This document shows positions 12,565 through 23,993 of a stretch of 64,000 nucleotides of DNA, in pieces (positions within the stretch are counted from its first letter, which is position 1; the number at the start of each line of letters is the position of its first letter). The stretch comes from Chamaecrista fasciculata (taxonomy: Eukaryota; Streptophyta; Magnoliopsida; Fabales; Fabaceae). The notes under the pieces were generated by a model. It saw only the letters and a program-made list of their open reading frames with translations. It made no database searches and was not told the DNA's origin. The stretch spans positions 45,591-109,590 of the forward strand of contig QANZ01021377.1 of the NCBI GenBank assembly GCA_003254925.1, in the 5' to 3' direction. A program made the position numbers and the translations under genes.

Positions 12565-12909
12565 TAGGAAGCATGGACACGGACACGGACACGGGACACG
12601 ACACGGACACGGACACAGCGACACGCTAGACTCTCAAAATTACGCGACACGACACGGCATATATTTATATATAAAAATAATTAAATATTCATAATTTTTA
12701 ATGAAAAATTTAAAAATTACAAGTTTTATTCATAATATATGTCATATGTATTATTATTTTCTCTTATATATCATGTTAAAGTCACAAAAAATTGATTTAT
12801 ATTTTAAAATTTATGAATATGTGTCGTGTCAGTGTCGTACGGGTGTCGGACACCGACACGTGTCCGACACGGCGACACGCCCTCAAAATGAAGTGTCCAT
12901 GCTTCTTAG
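12565..12909. mobile_element. CGTGTC-rich MITE upstream of bHLH gene, 9-bp TSD
   Basis: A 345-bp element starting TAGGAAGCATGGACAC and ending GTGTCCATGCTTCTTAG. It is flanked by the exact 9-bp direct repeat GTTGTCCAC (12556-12564 and 12910-12918). Both arms contain runs of ACACGG / CCGTGT. The middle is AT-rich and non-coding. The 9-bp duplication points to a Mutator-like origin. It lies about 440 bp before the start codon of the bHLH gene, so it is in or near that promoter. Confidence 0.85.
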
Positions 12910-13348
12910 GTTGTCCACTTGTATGTATTGAAAATACCCGTATAGTATAATTCAACACACCACACAGTACCCCGTGGCGTAGCCTATACTTCAAATGGCT
13001 CAGAAGCAATCTCACAGACAGAATCTGAGAACCAGAGAGAGATTGACCCGCCATTGAAGCTCTTCTTTTTATATCTCTCTCTTACCAAACTTCTAAACAT
13101 ATTATTCATCTCCTTTTATTTTTCTTTCTTTCTCTGATTCCCTCTTTCCTTCCTCTCTCATTTCTCCTGTACCTCGCTCTCACCCTCTCACTTACTGCTC
13201 AATTCTGCAGTTAGGAGTGAATGCTTTGGTTTCACTTCATAAGACTTGGTAATTAGTAAAACTAATCGTCTGGTGTTTGACTTTCCGAAGATTTCGAGTG
13301 GGGTTAGCTTCCATTTGTATAAGTTGGATCAGTAGCTAAGGAAGGACA

Positions 13349-16300
13349 ATGGAGCAATCTACAGGAGGCTTGCTCGGATCTAGTCTTGTTATTCGCGAGC
13401 AAGATAAGTCTGCGCTCGAATCCATCCAATTCAACCAAGAAATCCAGGAAATCATGGCTCCACCACCTGAAAATGCGAGCTCCTTCACTGCACTTCTCGA
13501 ACTCCCACCGCCGCAAGCCGTGGAGCTCCTTCACTCGCCGGATTGTGACGGAACCACTGCGAATAGCAGCGCCTCCGGGAAATCCGTCTGCCAAATCAAC
13601 AATCAGAAACCCTATCTATTCCACTCTTTCAGTGGCAATTTAACCTTTCCTTCTAACGCTGCGTTGATCGAGCGCGCCGCCAAGTTCTCCGTATTCGCCG
13701 GTGAAAGGTCGCCGCCGGAGGATTCTACCTTGGTTGCACCTAATTCCTGTGCAAATTTGGATAGAGTGAAGAGTGAGCCACCGGAAACCGATTCGAATCC
13801 TAGTTCAATGCACGGTTGTGTTTCTGATCCCGCCGTTGAGAACCAGAACCAAAGGGCCGCAAAGAGGAAGGAGCGAGAGAAGAAGGTACCGTAATTGCAA
13901 CCAAATTCGAGAGCTAGGGTTTCTATTTTTGGTAATTTGAGTCAGTTCCGTATTAATGAAAGCATGAAGTAATCCCTGAGTCTGTAAAAAACAGGTTAAA
14001 GTTTCTTCAAAGAAGAGCAAGGGCGTCGCTGATGAGGCCTCCGGCGATGCTGAAAAGCTTCCATATGTTCATGTTCGAGCTCGTCGTGGTCAAGCTACAG
14101 ACAGCCATAGCTTGGCAGAAAGGGTAACCACTTAATTAGCACCACTAATCAACCAGCTAATTACAGTTTTTTTAAATCAATTTATTTGTAGTTTTGTACT
14201 GAAATAATTCTTTTATTAACTAATTTAATTGTCAAATCATGTAGGCTAGGAGAGAGAAGATAAATGCTCGGATGAAGCTTTTACAAGAGCTGGTCCCCGG
14301 CTGCAACAAGGTTGGTCCCTTCAGTATCTCTAATCCTCGGTTACTAGGATTAATTGATGACGCTTAATTAATTCAGTATTACTTAATACTTATTATTATC
14401 TGTCTAAATTGTCTCCCAAAAGTGCAATTATGTCCTTAATATCGGTTCTTGTCATTGTCACCTTTTCACCCAAAAAAATGCTTGCTTTTACACCAAGAAA
14501 AGTGCCCACTTCCCAGTGGGTCTGAACATGGCATTTATGTAATATTACCGTCTTGCTGGTGCTACATTTTGGGAGATTGGTTACAAGTCTTTTTTGAGGT
14601 TAAAGTAGTCATTTTCTTCATTCCAATAGTGAAGTAATTAAGTTCCTTCTCTGGTCGCGGGTTTCTGAGTTCTGACTATTCTTTTAAGGTGAAATTGCAT
14701 GGAGTAGTATTAACAGTATCTTCAACATTGGGTTTCAAGTTTGGGCATTTATCTGAAAGATACTGCTCCTGCTCTTAACCTGTAGAAAAAATTGACATAA
14801 AGAACATTACACAATTTAGTCATTTTTAGATGAACTTGTCGTCGTTCTTTGAATAGGACAAAAATATACGTAACGGACTGTGCTAGACAATTAAGGTAAT
14901 CCCCTTTCTTGCCTTTCTTCGGTCTTCTGGCATATTGAAGAGACAGAAGGTTGGGCGTGTGGGGTGGTGGAAGGGGGTTTTCCATAGCTGGATTCTGGCT
15001 TTAACACTTGGGAGAAACATTTGGTGGGCAGGTTGAAACTTTAAACTATTATCCGTGGGGTCCCCTAAGCTAGTGAAATTTTAATCCATTTTGTGACGGT
15101 GATGGTACCATTATCTCTCAGTTCGGTACACATCATTAATGGGATGACGAAAAAGATGCGAAAATAATGCATACTTTTGGAGTGCATCTACCAAACTGCA
15201 GACCTAACTAGCTTGGGAAATTGTACATGTTAAATGGATGTCACCTAAAATTAAATACATACTTTAAAACTCATCAATTTGTTGTATATTTTTTAAATAT
15301 TATAATATCTTATTGTATGAGTTGTAATGAATAATGATAATTATTGTGGAGTAGTATGATCTGAGTCTTCATTCTTTAAGTGGTTCGTGGCTGTACCAGA
15401 TTATTTGTAAGCGTCCAAATCAATGATTTATGAAGTTTCAATTATAGTGCTTAAGTATTACTGCAGGAGTATATCCAAGGACCAAGGGCTGATAACAAAT
15501 AGCAAGCTGACTTGGTTTATTATCAACCTTAGATATACTCTTAATCCAGGATTATATAGTAATTTCTCCTGAATTAAGTTTTCAGTCACAGTTTCACCCT
15601 CTGTTCAAGAATTTAGGAAAGCAAATGCTTTACTTAGAGTTATCTAAAATCTGAATCATTAATGGACAGTAGCGACTCTACTATATAGCCCAATAAAATT
15701 TAGCATACACCTTTTCTGATGATTTCAAATATCAATTGCTCTTTGAACACCTAGCCTGAACGATCACTAACATGAATAAAATTTGCTCTGCAGATATCAG
15801 GAACAGCATTGGTTCTGGATGAAATCATCAACCATGTCCAATCTTTACAGCGTCAAGTGGAGGTCAGATATCCCCAACATTTCCTATGATTGTTTTAAGA
15901 ACCGTGAGAAGGATAAAGTTGTTAGCAATATGGTTGTCAATGACAATACTGGACATGTTGCATACTCCTAGCATACTCCTAGGCTTGAAGTTGCATACTC
16001 CTAGCATTGTGCACTGTGTAGTTTAGTGTGTATGTAGATATAAAATGGCTTGAAATGTTTTCTTGTAACAATAATTTGTCAGACTAAATTTTGCCTGGTA
16101 ATTGAACAGATACTGATAGTCTAATTGGTGTGGCAAATGATTGGGAATTTTTTTGATATTGATATTGGTGAAGCAATTTAGTGAAGTTTGGGTTATCTTC
16201 TGCTGACATGTTTTGTGCTGATTGATTCACCCTCTTGTTTCAGTTCTTATCAATGAAACTGGCTGCAGTTAATCCAAGAATTGATTTCAACCTTGACAGC

Positions 16301-17628
16301 ATATTGGCTGCAGAAGTAAGTAAATGAATTTATTCCTTAACGTTCTTTTTCTTTGTAGGAAATACATGAAGTTGTTCACTTTCCATTTGGACATCTTGAT
16401 TTTATTGGTGCCAGCGGCAATTTATCTCTAAACAGTAAAAAGCAGGCGTGAAATTGGATATGGAAGATTTTGCATTCTTGACATGTGAAACTTATCCTCA
16501 AATTTCCATTCAATCAAATGTCCTTCTATTTTGCCCCAAAAGAAAAAAAATCAAAATTTGATGATTGCCCTATCTAACTTTATTTGTTTTATATTCAACA
16601 CTTTCATAAGGTGAACTTGAACATGGCGGGGCTGTGAATCTGAGAAAATAGTTTGTTGTCAATTATTGTAATTCTATCCATTCTATAAGTGTCAAAAAGT
16701 AAAAGTAAGTGTCAAAGCTTGCATTTGATTTCCCAAATACGATCAGATTACAATGCTCAAGCTTGCTGTTCAAGTCATTTTACCTTAATCTTTAGATATA
16801 TGGTCACGGCTTGGTATATGGAGTTCAGAATGTTTAATTGTTTGACATAGCGCAGTGCTATTTATAGATTGTTCAGCCTTCTCAGTTTATCCTGAAATCT
16901 TAGACAGTTTTATATTGCTCATAATTCCCCTTCATAATGTATAGGGTGCATCTCTCATGGACTGTAACTTCCCCAGCATGGTTGCCCCTCTGATGTGGCC
17001 AGAAATCCCAGTGAATGGAAACAGACAGCAATATCAACAACAGTGGCAAGTTGATGCATTCCAACAACCACTTTGGGGGAGGGAAGAAGGGAGCCATAAT
17101 TTTATTACTCCAGAAAACTCTTTTTTGAGTTATGACTCGTCAGCAAATTCAGGTAGTCTCACTCTCCCTTAAAAACCCGATCCACTGAAGTTTTTCTTAC
17201 TTCATCTGTTTCTTACTGGCATTGGCCTACACAAATAGAAAATGGAACTATTGGCTAGCTGTCTCTTCTATTTTCTTAAACCATAAGTGGAGCATTTTAA
17301 CACTGAAGGTCATAAACGGGTGTTGGTTTAGTAAATGAATAGGGCATCCCTGCACTTAAATTATTCTAGAAAGGTATATATTGCTGGAATGGACTTAAGT
17401 TGTAGCTATAAAATATACAAATAGAGGGAAATTTGTATATTATTAGTTTGGGTTTATTAGAGGATTTGAACTTTTGGCATTACTTGCATATTCCAAGATG
17501 GTAAGAGTAATTTATTATTGACTTTACATGTGAGAAACATATTTAGAAGGGTATCTTTGAAACTGAGAGTAAATTTAAATGGTGATGCAGCATCTCTGCA
17601 CTCGAATCAGTTGAAGATGGAGCTTTGA
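13349..17628 (+). CDS. bHLH60: bHLH transcription factor, bHLH48/bHLH60 type
   Basis: Nuclear DNA-binding regulator of the plant basic helix-loop-helix family. I join seven exons: 13349-13885, 13995-14123, 14245-14310, 15794-15862, 16244-16315, 16945-17152 and 17591-17628. All have GT-AG borders and matching phases, giving 372 residues. The N-terminal part carries FTALLELPPPQAVELLH (about residues 44-60), a segment I know from Arabidopsis bHLH48 and bHLH60. The domain spans about residues 207-262; His217, Glu221 and Arg225 form the H-E-R pattern of proteins that bind G-box DNA. The helix-2 end (VQSLQRQVEFLSMKLAAVNP) and the terminal SLHSNQLKMEL also match that subgroup. The last exon contributes only the final 12 codons and the stop. 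Start: the first ATG in frame, with a pyrimidine-rich leader upstream. Whether it is the bHLH48 or the bHLH60 orthologue cannot be decided here. The target genes are unknown. Confidence 0.93.
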
Positions 17629-19252
17629 AGGCGTATAGAAGTTGAACTAGTAACTGGTAGACCAGTAAGTAGTGTATATAAAAAAAATTATAGAATTAGC
17701 AGTTAGCTGTGATTTGAGCGGCATCAGCATTCAGCACGGTTTCCATGTCTTCTATTTGTCAGTCAGTTGGAAACCGGGATTCTACTCAACCTGAGAGGAA
17801 GAAGAATTGGTATGCTATTTTTATATAAAATATTACTGTTATTTTAATTACTATGTATACTAACTATAGGGATCATTCAATCTAATGCTTCATTTATGAG
17901 GTGATTGATTGATTCAGATTGCAATATCAGAGTGAACTGTTACTGAACTATCATGGGAGATTGTTGCTTTGTTCATTGACAGCTATTTAGATGATTGGTT
18001 CTTTCTGTAGATCTGCGTGAAACAAGCTACTCTAATTTTGAATAACGTATTGAATTCTCTTACTTTCCCCTTTCATCTTTTCCATTCTTCTGTGCGTGGA
18101 TTGCTCGGCTATCTTCTGTGAAACCTTTTCGTGACTTTTGATTGTTTAACATATAACAGTTAACAAGCGCATTCAAGGTACATATGATTTCATAATCAAA
18201 CATGAAAATATTGATACATAGATTAACTTAAGCGGCCTAACTGATGCCGTCTCTAATCTCCATGGACAGCAATTCCCAAAAGGAAAAGTTCCGTGCCCTG
18301 ATAAAACAGACTCCATCTGATAGGTAAAACTTAAAAGCAACTCTTCAAAATTTATATCAATTTTTAATCTTGCCTTTAAACTTTGTTTACTTTTAATCTT
18401 AATTTTGTATTTTGGTTAATTTTATTTTTTATACAGACTTTATTTAATGAATTAACGGTAAATTTTATATGATTTTTAATTTGAGTTAAAATTTATTTTT
18501 TTCAATAATTTTATATTACATACTATCATTTGTAAAAAATTTATCTTAATTTATTAGAGGAAGTGAATAAAAAAAAATCAACCAAATATAAAATTTAATG
18601 ACAAAAAGATGTTTTTGCCCCATCTAATAAAATTTTAACAATATTATTATTTCGTGACCAAAATATGCTTAAGAATAAATTTAATTTTTCACTTTCTCAG
18701 ACTTGTACGAAATTTAGGAATGAATTTGAGTTTGGAATTTGGATATTAAATTGAGCTATTGTTATTTCCATCACAAATTTTTGTAAGTCAAATATGGAAT
18801 ATTTTAAAGTTTTTTCTTCGTAAATAACTGAAGACATTTCAGGCCGAAAAAAAAAACTGAAGATCAGTTGTGTATATTTTATTTTTTCCATGACATTTAT
18901 TCGTAAAAGTTAGTTAATTTTTTTCGATTTAGTTAACTATATCTAACTTGATGTGGCTGCCAGAGTTAGTCTTTGTTAGTCAGAAAAATAAGGGTAAGGT
19001 ACACCTCATGATTGAACCATTTAAGATTCGTAAAACTGAACATTGCAGGTGACATATAATCTACAAACATACTCACATGAAAACTGACCTTAGAAAGGCT
19101 GCAAGCTGCAGCGAGAACTGAGAATCATTGAATCAAATATCAGTATCCATGTGTACGCCAAAAGAAAAATGGAACGATGCCGTTTCCGCCTCTTCATAGT
19201 TGAGAGTGAACAAAATCAAAATCAAAATCAAATATATATAGCATTACTCTAG
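17629..19252. other. 3' flank of bHLH gene and intergenic DNA
   Basis: The first few hundred bases are presumably 3' untranslated region of the bHLH gene. At about 18340-18625 there is a weak AT-rich inverted repeat (TTTTGTATTTTGGTTAATTT against a diverged mirror), possibly a decayed MITE. No gene is supported; the frame at 18697-18891 is low-complexity. Confidence 0.45.
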
Positions 19253-19348
19253 TTCTACATACGTCTCAGCTTTATAATCAATCGATTAATCAGCCCAAGA
19301 GTAAACAACTCCTTCTTTTACTCTTTCAATATTACTTTCCTTCCCTAT

Positions 19349-21475
19349 GTGCTTCAACGTTTCCACTCTTTCTCTGTTTCCTCTTCACTTCCTCTTCTAC
19401 TTCACACCCATCACCTGAAACTCCAATATCACAATTTCTCTTCTCCGTCCTCTCTTCGATCTGTGAAGCAACTTCACGCCTCTCTTATTGTCTCCTCTGC
19501 TTTGTCATCCAACTCCATTGCTTCAAAGCTCATGAACATGTATGCTCGGTTCAATGACCTTCCCAGTGTCCTTGGGTTATTCAGAACTGCACGGGAAGAT
19601 TCTAATACAATAATGTGGAATTTAGTCATCAAGTCTCATGTTGATTTGGGACTATTCCATGAGGCATTTTTGTTGTACAAACAGATGAGAGAAGTAGGAG
19701 TCCTCCATGATACTTTTACTTTTCCTTTATTAATCCAAGCCTTATCGTCCATGCGAGGTGATGCTGTGCTTGGGAAAATGATCCACTGTCAAGCAATTCA
19801 AATGGGTTCGGATCTGGATTTGTATTTTTGCAATACCATGATTGATGCTTACGTGAAATGTGGGAGTATCAATAGTGCGCGTAACCTGTTTGATGTTATG
19901 TCAATGAGAGATTTGGTTTCCTGGACATCTGTGATCTCTGGTTATATTTCTGAGAGAAATATTAGTGTCGCCTCTGAATTGTTTAACAAAATGAGGTTGG
20001 AATTGGAGCCGAATTCGGTCACACTAATTGTCATGTTGCGAGCATGTTTTGCTTCTACAAATTTGAAGGGTGGGAATCAAGTTCATGGGTGTGCCTTAAA
20101 GACCGGATTATTAATGGATACCTCTGTGCAAAATGCTGTTTTAAGCATGTATGTTAACCTTGCCAATACTGAAGAGGTGGAAACTATTTTCACTGAAATT
20201 GACAGAAAAGACATCGTTTCCTGGAATAGTTTGATTTCCTTTCACGGAATGAGAGGAGATACAATGGAAGTGGCTCGTATTTTCAGAAGAATGCGCAGTG
20301 CAGAAGATTTTTGGTGGAACACTCGGACATTAACTTTAGTTATGTCAGCAATTGCAAAGTCTGCTAGTTTTTCTGAAGGCCAAAGCATGCATTGCTTAAT
20401 CATGAAAACAGGGTTATCTGATGATATTTTGCTGACTTCTTTGCTCGATTTTTACGCAAAATGTGGGGAATTGGAAACTTGTTTTGAATTGTTCAGGGTA
20501 GTTCAGTATAAAAGTAACATTACTTGGGGGGCTATGATGTCAGGTCTTGTTCAAAATGGGTATTTCTTGGAGACCATAGCTTTATTCCAACAAATGCAAG
20601 CTCAAGATATTGATCCTCAACCTGAAATCTGGAGGTGTCTAATTGATGCATATGCTAATCTGGGTGCTCTGAGACTGGGCAAAGTTATTCACTGTTACCT
20701 TTTAAAGAACTTGTGCAATGAGGATGAGGAAAATATTGCACGCCTGGAAAACTCTATTTTAAACATGTATATAAGAAGTGGTAGCATATCTTCAGCTATA
20801 ACATATTTTGACAGTTTATCAGTCAAAGATGTAGTGGCATGGACAACTATGATTGAAGGATTGGGGTCCCATGGTTTTGGCTTTGAAGCCCTCAAATATT
20901 TCAAATTAATGATTGAGCGCACAGTGCAGCCAAACTCTGTCACCTTCTTAAGCTTACTATCTGCTTGCAGCCACTCTGGTCTTGTGAGTGAAGGCTGCAA
21001 ATTTTACTGTTCTATGAAATGGGATTTTGGTATTGAACCAGCTTTGAATCACCATACTTGCATTGTGGATCTCTTGGGTCGATATGGGTTGCTTAAAGAG
21101 GCCTTAGCCATGATACTGAAAATGATTATTCCACCTGATAGCAGGATTTGGGGTGCTCTTCTAGCGGCTTCCAGAGTTTATGGAAATAAGAAAGTAGGAG
21201 AATATACAGCACAAAGACTTCTGGAATTAGAGCCTGATAATGCTGGGTACTTTACTCTGTTGAGTAATGTGAAAGCGAGTAATGAAAGATGGGATGAAGT
21301 TGAAGAACTGAGGAGAGTTATGATTGAAAGAAATCTCAAGAAGAAACCAGGGTGGAGCTGCATTGAGGTGAAAGGGGTCATGCAGGGATTCACTTCTGGC
21401 GATATATCACATCCCAAAGCCGATGAGATTTATGAGACACTGAATAATTTGACAGTAGCAACGCCTTATGTCTGA
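19349..21475 (+). CDS. Pentatricopeptide repeat protein, PLS class with E/E+ tail
   Basis: An intronless PPR gene, as usual for this family, whose members bind organelle RNA and, in the PLS class, mostly assist RNA editing. The 708-codon frame contains tandem PPR units recognisable by recurring NTMIDAYVKCGSINSARNLF, RDLVSWTSVISGY, KDIVSWNSLISF and KDVVAWTTMIEGL blocks. The C-terminus has an E domain (LLGRYGLLKEALAMILKM; LLELEPDNAGYFTLLSNV) and an E+-like segment (KPGWSCIEVKGV; HPKADEIYETL). There is no DYW domain, so a deaminase would have to be supplied by a partner. The N-terminal 50 residues are rich in Ser, Leu, His and Phe, compatible with mitochondrial or plastid targeting. Oddity: the frame is open from 19253 but has no ATG before codon 62 (19532). 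Position 19349 is a GTG; the nearby ATG at 19347 is out of frame by 2 nt. The editing site cannot be predicted here. Confidence 0.88.
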   Translation: MLQRFHSFSVSSSLPLLLHTHHLKLQYHNFSSPSSLRSVKQLHASLIVSSALSSNSIASKLMNMYARFNDLPSVLGLFRTAREDSNTIMWNLVIKSHVDLGLFHEAFLLYKQMREVGVLHDTFTFPLLIQALSSMRGDAVLGKMIHCQAIQMGSDLDLYFCNTMIDAYVKCGSINSARNLFDVMSMRDLVSWTSVISGYISERNISVASELFNKMRLELEPNSVTLIVMLRACFASTNLKGGNQVHGCALKTGLLMDTSVQNAVLSMYVNLANTEEVETIFTEIDRKDIVSWNSLISFHGMRGDTMEVARIFRRMRSAEDFWWNTRTLTLVMSAIAKSASFSEGQSMHCLIMKTGLSDDILLTSLLDFYAKCGELETCFELFRVVQYKSNITWGAMMSGLVQNGYFLETIALFQQMQAQDIDPQPEIWRCLIDAYANLGALRLGKVIHCYLLKNLCNEDEENIARLENSILNMYIRSGSISSAITYFDSLSVKDVVAWTTMIEGLGSHGFGFEALKYFKLMIERTVQPNSVTFLSLLSACSHSGLVSEGCKFYCSMKWDFGIEPALNHHTCIVDLLGRYGLLKEALAMILKMIIPPDSRIWGALLAASRVYGNKKVGEYTAQRLLELEPDNAGYFTLLSNVKASNERWDEVEELRRVMIERNLKKKPGWSCIEVKGVMQGFTSGDISHPKADEIYETLNNLTVATPYV

Positions 21476-21484
21476 AAATCCTAA

Positions 21485-21767
21485 ATATGTTAATTGATGT
21501 CTCGTTAAGGTAAGAGTAGATTCTAGTGTGGTAGATCTTATTCATACTCCTCTTTTTCATGTGGCTGATATTCTTACTAGGACTTTGTCTGAAGTTTTTT
21601 TTGAGTTTTGGAGAATTGACATCATTGATATCTACTCTCTAGCTTGGAGGGGAGAGCGTTGGAAATCAGTATCTAACATTGAAAACCTTAGGTTGCTTTA
21701 TCATGTAATCCTTTTTATTTTTTGGAGTTATGAGAATCTGTATAACAGAAAATCTAGAATACTATAG
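21485..21767 (+). mobile_element. Copia polyprotein tail and start of 3' LTR (remnant)
   Basis: Directly after the PPR stop codon a plus-strand frame encodes LIHTPLFHVADILTRTL and then IDIIDIYSLAWRGE. This matches the C-terminal end of the Ty1-copia RNase H region, where family members read 'ADI(F/L)TK.L' followed by 'LGM.DIY...RGG'. It runs into GGAGGGGAGAG, a polypurine-tract-like sequence, and then TTGGAAATCAG, which fits the start of an LTR. The rest of the element is absent, so it is a short fragment, possibly brought in with the PPR 3' end. Confidence 0.6.
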
Positions 21768-22382
21768 TCCATGTAGTTTTCATTTTCTTCTGTTTAAGCC
21801 ATAATCAGATGCATTTGTGAATTTTGATCAAGTAGAAAAGAAATTCCAAATTATGGACTCCTAGAGGTAGCACTAATTAAGCTATCTTCAGCTTAATGTC
21901 TTAGATATATTTTTTTTAATCAATAAATTATGATTTGAGTACAAGTTCATTTAGATGAAGTTACAATTAATTTTTGCATTTTGTAATGAGATTGATGGGT
22001 ACCAACTGCCAAATAATTAAATCTTTATAATGCACGGGTTGATTTGGATTGGCACATTCATGTATCACTTGTCAATATATTAAGAATTTTGCAAATATTT
22101 CTTTTGAAGAGTATATGAATTTATAAATTATATATCTAAAAAAGTTATGCGATGATTTAATTTCAATAATTTAGTTGTAACATAATACATACAAAATGGT
22201 CACATGAAAATAAAAATGATGCGGAAACTATGTTTTTTCTCAATTCTCACCAATAATAAAAAAAAATGTTTTGCTTTCTCAAAATCTATTTTATCCCGTA
22301 TCACAACATCTTAATTGATCAAGAGTGCTAAAAAAGTGTAACAAGAAGCGTGAAGATGTTGCTTATTCGGAATACCTTCAAC

Positions 22383-22888
22383 CATAGTGCAAAAAACCGG
22401 ACCGATCATCAAACCGGTGGAAGGCTCGGGTCACTGGTTCAATGGTTCAACCGCTGGGTCACTGGTTTAACCGGTTGAGCCGGTTTACTTAAAAAATACA
22501 TTTTCAAATATACATATTCATTAAATACACATTAATATATTGCAATAATTTAAATATAAAGTAAATATTAAACACTTTAGTACCTTTGGAGCTATTTTGC
22601 AATTTTAACCATAACAAGTTTTGTAAAAATTACCTATTGACCCCAAATTTTTTTTAAAGTTTTCATTTTAGTCCATCTATAATATGTATCCAAGGACTAA
22701 TTTGTAATTTTTTGAAATTTTTTTAGGGTCAATATGTAATTTTGCAAACTTTGGCGGGTCAAACCGGTTCGCCGGTTGAACCGGTGACTCACCGGTTCAA
22801 CTACAATCCGGTATTTTTTTTCCCGGACCGGCCTGGGCTCCGGTTCACCGGTCGGACCGCCCGGTCCGGTTCGGTTTTTTGCACTATG
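22383..22888. mobile_element. hAT-type MITE with CCGG-rich arms, 8-bp TSD
   Basis: A 506-bp element with terminal inverted repeat CATAGTGCAAAAAACCGGAC at the left and its near-complement GGTTTTTTGCACTATG at the right. It is flanked by the exact 8-bp direct repeat CCTTCAAC (22375-22382 and 22889-22896), the duplication length of hAT transposons. The arms carry many ACCGGTT / AACCGG words and fold on each other. The middle is AT-rich and non-coding. Confidence 0.88.
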
Positions 22889-22917
22889 CCTTCAACTAAC
22901 GATAATGTTTTAATTTT

Positions 22918-23460
22918 GAGGAAATCTACTATTTAGTTTTTCATTTTTTTTTGAGTCAACAATTTGGTCCCTCGTTTATTGAAATAGACTACCCAGTCCC
23001 TCATGCATCATAATCGTCAACTATTTAGTCCCTTAGTTAGAATCAGTTAAATTACTTAATGACGTGGACGTTAAATGTTTACATGACACCATTAAATGTC
23101 ACTTTGACATCCTAGTCATCTAAACTAACCGAATCGGACCAACAAACACAATTAAACTAGTATAAAATTGAGTTAGACCCAAATATTTATGTTACAGCAC
23201 GTGAAGCTTCCATAAAGCATAAACTATTGAGCATTCCCAAATATCAAACCCTAGGTGGTCCTAAATAGTTAAATATGTGGCATTTAACATGCCACATGTG
23301 CACTTAATGATCAGATCATCAGTGTTAGTAACGAAGTTAGGCTACAGGGGCTAACGAGTTGAATTTGTAATTATTGAGGGACCAAATAGTCTATTTCAAA
23401 CATACAAGGACCAAATAGTTAAAACTGTGAAAAAGGAGGGACTAAATAGTAGGTTTCCTC
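22918..23460. mobile_element. Foldback MITE in ESSS promoter, 9-bp TSD
   Basis: A 543-bp inverted-repeat element starting GAGGAAATCTACTATTTAGT and ending ACTAAATAGTAGGTTTCCTC. It is flanked by the exact 9-bp direct repeat TTTAATTTT (22909-22917 and 23461-23469). The arms contain spaced TTTGGTCCCT / AGGGACCAAA words, like several other elements here. Its right end is 183 bp before the ATG of the complex I gene, so it probably forms part of that promoter or leader. Confidence 0.85.
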
Positions 23461-23642
23461 TTTAATTTTCTCGGACTCAGAATTTGGGCCTTTGGGACTA
23501 CGGGCCCATCGAACTGTGACGAAACCCCAGAATGAGAGAGTGAGAGAGTGAAGGGAAGGAAACAAAGGCAGTGAGAGAGAAAGTTCCGATCTCTCTTTGG
23601 CTTTCCGCTTTCTGGTTTCGCTCTTCGTAGAAGACGCCAGCC

Positions 23643-23993
23643 ATGCCTGCCCCCGCGCCGTTAAGCAGCGCCTCCGCCATGCTCCGCCGTCGGCTGCTCC
23701 CTGCCATCCGTACTCGTGGCGGCGGAGCCTCCGCTCCAAGCCGCTGGACGACTCCTGGCCACGAAGAACGCCCTAAGGGTTACCTCTTCAATCGAACCCC
23801 ACCACCGCCTGGTACGTCTCGCAAATGGGAAGATTGGGAGCTTCCTTGCTACATTACTAGCTTTCTTACGATCGTGATCCTTGGTGTTGGCCTCAACGCT
23901 AAGCCTGATTTGACCATTGAAACTTGGGCGCACGAGAAGGCCCTCGAACGCCTTAAGATGGAGAACCTCGTTAGCTCCGGTGAATCCGACTGA
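23643..23993 (+). CDS. Mitochondrial complex I subunit ESSS (NDUFB11 type)
   Basis: Small accessory subunit of the membrane arm of NADH:ubiquinone oxidoreductase in the mitochondrial inner membrane. The single exon encodes 116 residues, close to the length of the plant family. Visible features are an Ala/Arg-rich basic N-terminus with no acidic residues over about the first 40 positions; a conserved-looking PKGYLFNRTPPPPG and RKWEDWELPCY; one membrane segment ITSFLTIVILGVGL (about residues 72-85); and a polar tail with ALERLKMEN. I recognise this as the product annotated in Arabidopsis as the ESSS subunit (At2g42310 and At3g57785). The start is the first ATG of the frame, which also gives the expected length. 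The bHLH48/60 gene is a neighbour in Arabidopsis too, which supports orthology. Two MITEs (22383-22888 and 22918-23460) lie just upstream. An AATAAA signal follows the stop at about 24011. Confidence 0.9.
   Translation: MPAPAPLSSASAMLRRRLLPAIRTRGGGASAPSRWTTPGHEERPKGYLFNRTPPPPGTSRKWEDWELPCYITSFLTIVILGVGLNAKPDLTIETWAHEKALERLKMENLVSSGESD

Noticed and set aside
23419..23739. 106-codon minus-strand frame overlapping the ESSS gene start
   Set aside because: It is antisense to the ESSS leader and coding region and has no recognisable domain, whereas the plus strand encodes a known protein.
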